Shown piece by piece: positions 13,967 through 16,601 of a stretch of DNA of 16,601 bases. Source of the DNA: Rhodobacteraceae bacterium S2214 (GTDB taxonomy: Bacteria; Pseudomonadota; Alphaproteobacteria; Rhodobacterales; Rhodobacteraceae). Made by a program: the position numbers and the translations under genes. Where the stretch lies: contig CP081163.1 of NCBI GenBank assembly GCA_025141675.1, positions 1-16,601 on the forward strand, read 5' to 3'. The number at the start of each line of letters is the position of its first letter. The first letter of the stretch is position 1. The notes under the pieces were generated by a model. It was not told the DNA's origin, did not search any database, and saw nothing but the letters and a program-made list of their open reading frames with translations.

Positions 13967-14086
13967 GGTGTGTAGAGTATCGAGGAATGGTGGGTAGACT
14001 ATCGAAGAAAGGTGTGTAGAGTATCGAAGAACGCGGCGGTCTGGTGGGCAGACTGTCGAACAACGGTGTGTAGAGTATCGAATAAT
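13967..14086 (+). repeat. oriV: Five 22-bp iterons of the replication origin (oriV)
   Basis: Direct repeats start at 13967, 13989, 14011, 14043 and 14065, each 22 bp. Copies 3 and 4 are separated by an extra 10 bp. The core of copies 1, 3 and 5 is GGTGTGTAGAGTATCGA. Copies 2 and 4 are variants (GGTGGGTAGACTATCGA, GGTGGGCAGACTGTCGA). These are binding sites expected for the RepA initiator. The last copy includes the first two bases of the repA ATG, so RepA binding should also block its own expression. Confidence 0.9.
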
Positions 14087-15137
14087 GGCAAGACCAAGAA
14101 AACGCACTGCTCTTCTTCCAGAAAGGCATACTGAGCCTGATCTTTTTGTGTGCGACATCCTCGATGCGACACCGAAGAGTGACCGTGCCTCAATGGAGCA
14201 TCCGCTTTTTTCGCTATCTGTGAAGAAAGACATGGCCGCGTTCCAGTACGAGCAGGGCAATGTGAAGGTAAAGATCACTCCCGCTGCCGAAGAGGGCCGC
14301 GCAAATGTCTTTGACAGGGACATTTTGATTTATGTCCTTAGCCAACTCATGGCCGCAAAAAATGATGGACAGGAAATTGGTCGCCGCGTCCAAATTTCGG
14401 CGCATGATCTTCTCAAAGCAACTAACCGTCACACGACGGGACAGGCTTACGCAACACTGCGACGCGCCCTTACCCGCCTCCAGTTTACGCAGATTGAGAC
14501 CAATATTCACGATCACGGAATAGGGGAATGGCGTTCCATCTCGTTCATTACAGACGCGCGTATAGTCAAGGAAGACTCGACCGGACGGCTGCTAAGCGTA
14601 GAGCTTGAAATGGGTGACTGGCTAGTAAAAGCCATTGAAAATAAGAATGTTCTGACCCTCCACAGAGCCTATTTCCAGCTTCGGAAGCCTTTGGAGCGCC
14701 GCCTTTATGAACTAGCCCGCAAGCACTGTGGAAAACAGGAAGTCTGGCGGATTGGCTTGGACAAATTGCAGCACAAGACGGGTTCGACCTCCACATCAAA
14801 GGAATTCAAACGTCTCGTAAAAACCATCTGCAAGGCAGATGAAGCGCAATCGCATATGCCAGATTATCGCTTTCGGCTGTTGCATGACATTCTGGAAATT
14901 ACACCAAAACCTGAGTTTCTTGAGGTATACGCCGAACAACCTGCTTCTGGGCTGTCGGATACAGTCCGCATTTCTTCAGATGGTTATGAGAAAGCGCGTG
15001 AAGCCGCCCCCTCTTGGGATGTCTACTTTCTCGAACAGGAGTGGCGGATGTGGATGAGCGAGGCTCCGCGCCATGCAGACGGGGCTTTTGTTGGGTTTTG
15101 CCGGAAGTGGTACGAGCGGAAAGGTAAGGCTCCCTAA
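14085..15137 (+). CDS. repA: Plasmid replication initiator RepA (RPA family)
   Basis: This 350-aa protein binds the adjacent iterons and starts plasmid replication. The conserved domain starts at about residue 38 with MEHPLFSLSVKKDM. It continues with NVFDRDILIYVLSQLMAAKNDG, ISAHDLLKATNRHT, YATLRRALTRLQFTQIETNI and NVLTLHRAYFQLRKPLERRLYELARKHCG, the best conserved block, then LQHKTGSTSTSKEFKRLV. This matches the alphaproteobacterial RPA-type initiators (PF10134). The ATG at 14085 has no Shine-Dalgarno because the last iteron fills the space, so translation may be leaderless. A downstream ATG (14193, at the conserved domain) would be possible but drops the basic N-terminus (ARPRKR). Confidence 0.92.
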   Translation: MARPRKRTALLPERHTEPDLFVCDILDATPKSDRASMEHPLFSLSVKKDMAAFQYEQGNVKVKITPAAEEGRANVFDRDILIYVLSQLMAAKNDGQEIGRRVQISAHDLLKATNRHTTGQAYATLRRALTRLQFTQIETNIHDHGIGEWRSISFITDARIVKEDSTGRLLSVELEMGDWLVKAIENKNVLTLHRAYFQLRKPLERRLYELARKHCGKQEVWRIGLDKLQHKTGSTSTSKEFKRLVKTICKADEAQSHMPDYRFRLLHDILEITPKPEFLEVYAEQPASGLSDTVRISSDGYEKAREAAPSWDVYFLEQEWRMWMSEAPRHADGAFVGFCRKWYERKGKAP

Positions 15138-15178
15138 CTGATAACAAATACCAGTTATGGCTTATTTGTTATCAGTTA
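15135..15178. promoter_or_regulatory. Dyad upstream of parA: candidate partition operator/centromere
   Basis: A 13-bp perfect inverted repeat, CTGATAACAAATA (15138-15150) and TATTTGTTATCAG (15163-15175), sits in the 96-bp gap between repA and parA. Its outer boxes TAACTGATAA (15135-15144) and TTATCAGTTA (15169-15178) recur downstream of the par operon. A related GTTACCTGTTATC follows near 15196, next to a possible -35 TTGACT (15183-15188). Roles as the RHH-type partition protein's operator and as a repA terminator are both compatible. Confidence 0.6.
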
Positions 15179-15233
15179 AGTGTTGACTATTATGAGTTAC
15201 CTGTTATCCGTTTCATAAAAAGTGAGGTGAGTT

Positions 15234-15902
15234 ATGACGCAGGTCATCAGCGTAGTTCAGGAAAAAGGTGGGGCCGGAAAAACGACTCTCCTAACCGCGA
15301 TTGCGAGCCTTATGGTTGTCGATGGCGCAAGGATCGCAGTGATCGACACTGATCCTCAACGTCACCTAGAATCGTGGGCAAAAAAAGAGAAAACCAACTT
15401 GGATTGGGTATTTGAAGAAGATGACGAAAAACTTCTTCCCACCGTTAAAGCCCTCAAGAAAGCTGAACCAGCGTATGACGCAATTTTTGTAGATACGGCG
15501 GGATTCAAGTCTGCCATGTCTATGCACGCTATTGCTGCTGCCAATCTCATCCTCATACCCTCGAAGGCAAATGAAGCGGATGCTAAGGGCGCTAAACGAA
15601 CCTTTTCTCATGTCCAGAGCGTTGCCGAAACGATGGAGAGAGAAATTCCCGCTCTTGTTGTGATGATGGACGTGGATACCCATACCAACATCACTCAGGC
15701 AATTACCGATGCCTTAGATGCTCAGGGCGTTCCAAGGCTGGGTGCGATGTGTGCACATCGAACAGGCTTTAAGGAAATGACCTCAACTGGCATGGCACCA
15801 CAAGGTGCGGCCAAGACATCTGCACAGTCTGTTTTGGCTGACCTACAAGGCAGGGGCCTTATCAACTTTTATAGGAGCGGCGCATGGCCAAAGTCAGCGT
15901 AA
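15234..15902 (+). CDS. parA: ParA-type partition ATPase
   Basis: This 222-aa Walker-type ATPase segregates plasmid copies over the nucleoid. The deviant Walker A is KGGAGKTT (11-18). IAVIDTDPQ is the A' motif and YDAIFVDTAG the Walker B region. It has no N-terminal HTH, so it is the short (type Ib-like) form that leaves repression to the small partner protein. The Shine-Dalgarno is GTGAGGTGAG before ATG 15234. It overlaps the downstream gene by 19 bp. Confidence 0.92.
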   Translation: MTQVISVVQEKGGAGKTTLLTAIASLMVVDGARIAVIDTDPQRHLESWAKKEKTNLDWVFEEDDEKLLPTVKALKKAEPAYDAIFVDTAGFKSAMSMHAIAAANLILIPSKANEADAKGAKRTFSHVQSVAETMEREIPALVVMMDVDTHTNITQAITDALDAQGVPRLGAMCAHRTGFKEMTSTGMAPQGAAKTSAQSVLADLQGRGLINFYRSGAWPKSA

Positions 15903-16177
15903 ATCTCGATGACGATCTTGATGGCGATGATAGTGCTCGAAAGATTAAGGCTCTGGCTGCGCCTTTACCGAGCGTAAGTAAGGCGAAGTCCTCTGCGTTA
16001 AGGGATGCGCCACGCGTTCAGTTTTCTTTTACCAACGTTCCTAAACCTATAAAAGAAGCCTTTGCGGCAGAGGCCAAGAAACGTCAACTGACCCAAAAAG
16101 AGCTTTTGTACGAGTGCCTTAGGTCCGGTGGCATAGATATACCTGCCAATGAAGAAATTGATGGGCGTAGACGATAA
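15884..16177 (+). CDS. Small ParB/ParG-like centromere-binding protein
   Basis: This 97-aa basic protein has a flexible acidic/basic N-terminus (VNLDDDLDGDDSARKIK) and a C-terminal half, VQFSFTNVPKPIKEAFAAEAKKRQLTQKELLYECLRSGGI. The latter fits a ribbon-helix-helix fold: a β strand and two helices. This is the usual partner of short ParA proteins; it binds the centromere and represses its own operon. Its start overlaps the parA 3' end by 19 bp, and GGAGCGGC serves as Shine-Dalgarno. No classical ParB nuclease-like domain is present. Confidence 0.8.
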   Translation: MAKVSVNLDDDLDGDDSARKIKALAAPLPSVSKAKSSALRDAPRVQFSFTNVPKPIKEAFAAEAKKRQLTQKELLYECLRSGGIDIPANEEIDGRRR

Positions 16178-16197
16178 CTGATAAGTGTTATCTGTTA
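16175..16197. promoter_or_regulatory. Second TAACTGATAA dyad, downstream of the par operon
   Basis: TAACTGATAA (16175-16184) followed by TTATCTGTTA (16188-16197) repeats the box found upstream of parA with tighter spacing. It lies at the very end of the ParB-like gene and ahead of the methylase gene. It may be a second partition-protein site, perhaps also influencing methylase transcription. Degenerate relatives (GGATAACTAATC and TTGTCAGATAAG) follow between about 16208 and 16240. Confidence 0.55.
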
Positions 16198-16296
16198 CCT
16201 CGTGAATGGATAACTAATCAAAAATACTTGTCAGATAAGTAAAGAAAAGACCCTCTCTAAATAGTCATTTTGAGAGCAACAGGGCAGGGAAATAGC

Positions 16297-16601
16297 ATGC
16301 TGATTACCAAACTAGAAAGGCGCTTTGAAGACGCGGCAGTAAGCCTTCCGGTTGGCTTTGAGAAAGGTCAGGTGTTTACCCCTAGATTTCTAGCCACATG
16401 GGGTGCGGTCCTACTTAAGGAACATCTTGGTGAGACGTGGTCTGGCAATCTGCTCGACCCAGCATGTGGTGATGGTGAACTGCTAGATGCGGCTCTAGAA
16501 CAGCTACCAAACGCTAAACTCTTTGGAATGGATATTGATTGCGAAGCTTCGCAAGCGGCGCAAACCCGCTTGGGAACGTCTGCTATTATTAAGACTGAGG
16601 A
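16297..16601 (+). pseudogene. N6-adenine DNA methylase (class I), N-terminal part running off the window end
   Basis: The first 101 codons of the methylase whose remainder is at 1-1410. The sequence MLITKLERRFEDAAVSLPVG is followed by GQVFTPRFLATW, the GxxFTP signature of class I N6-adenine methylases, and by the AdoMet-binding motif I LLDPACGDG (DPACGDG at 16456-16476). FGMDIDCEA is motif II. AGGGA precedes ATG 16297 at good spacing. The segment itself is open to the end. The last bases (GA) plus T at base 1 give Asp and continue MLLSPALISVS, after which the frame breaks. It is labelled pseudogene because of the frame breaks in the other part. Confidence 0.75.

Noticed and set aside
13967..14086. 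CRISPR array
   Set aside because: The repeats are 22 bp and directly abutting, with no spacers apart from one 10-bp gap, and sit next to repA, so they are iterons. No cas genes are present; the Cas2-like protein is of the SinR type.

Overview
The window looks like a complete small mobilizable plasmid of about 16.6 kb, probably from an alphaproteobacterium and most likely the Rhodobacterales/Roseobacter group. The reasons are a RepA initiator of the RPA type with iterons, a Ti/RSF1010-like MOBQ mobilization block, a DUF2188 protein, and moderate GC with alphaproteobacterial codon use. It appears to be linearised inside a gene. The DNA methylase that starts at 16297 runs off the right end, and its missing motif IV and C-terminal half sit at 1-1410. 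Joining base 16601 to base 1 gives a plausible continuation.

Layout. (1) 16297-16601 plus 1-3553 is a restriction-modification locus. It holds a class I N6-adenine methylase broken by about eight small frameshifts and one stop, a D12-class (Dam-like) methylase with one frameshift, and a convergent, intact-looking HNH restriction endonuclease. (2) 3635-4174 is a Tn3-type serine resolvase, probably for multimer resolution. (3) 4399-5139 is a three-helix membrane protein of unknown role. (4) 5056-7650, minus strand, is one apparent operon: a sigma-70-like factor, a 140-aa unknown, an ImmA/IrrE-type metallopeptidase, then a tandem array of five tiny proline-rich proteins (37-74 aa). The five share a C-terminal module ending in PPPPK(P)KR or close variants. 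The Lys-Arg-stop codons of each array gene supply the ribosome binding site of the next. This is the most unusual part of the window. (5) 7790-8776, plus strand, holds a Cas2-like SinR-family protein, a DUF2188 protein and a Cys-rich conserved protein, divergent from the sigma operon across a 20-bp dyad. (6) 9011-13847 is the mobilization region: an 89-aa unknown, a MobA/MobL relaxase, a 666-bp hairpin-rich intergenic stretch containing an RSF1010-like oriT, a TraD/MobC-like accessory protein, a TraG/VirD4 coupling protein and a coiled-coil membrane protein. No type IV secretion genes are present, so transfer would need a helper. (7) 13848-16197 is the replication and partition region: an AT-rich stretch, five 22-bp iterons running into the repA start codon, repA, parA and a small ParB-like protein, with TAACTGATAA dyads on both sides of the par operon.

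How the parts fit: replication, partition, resolvase and mobilization form the backbone. The R-M locus, the sigma/metallopeptidase/proline-rich operon and the SinR/DUF2188 operon are cargo. The methylase damage is mostly in homopolymers, so sequencing error and true decay are both open. Assignments rest on reading motifs by eye; no database search was run.
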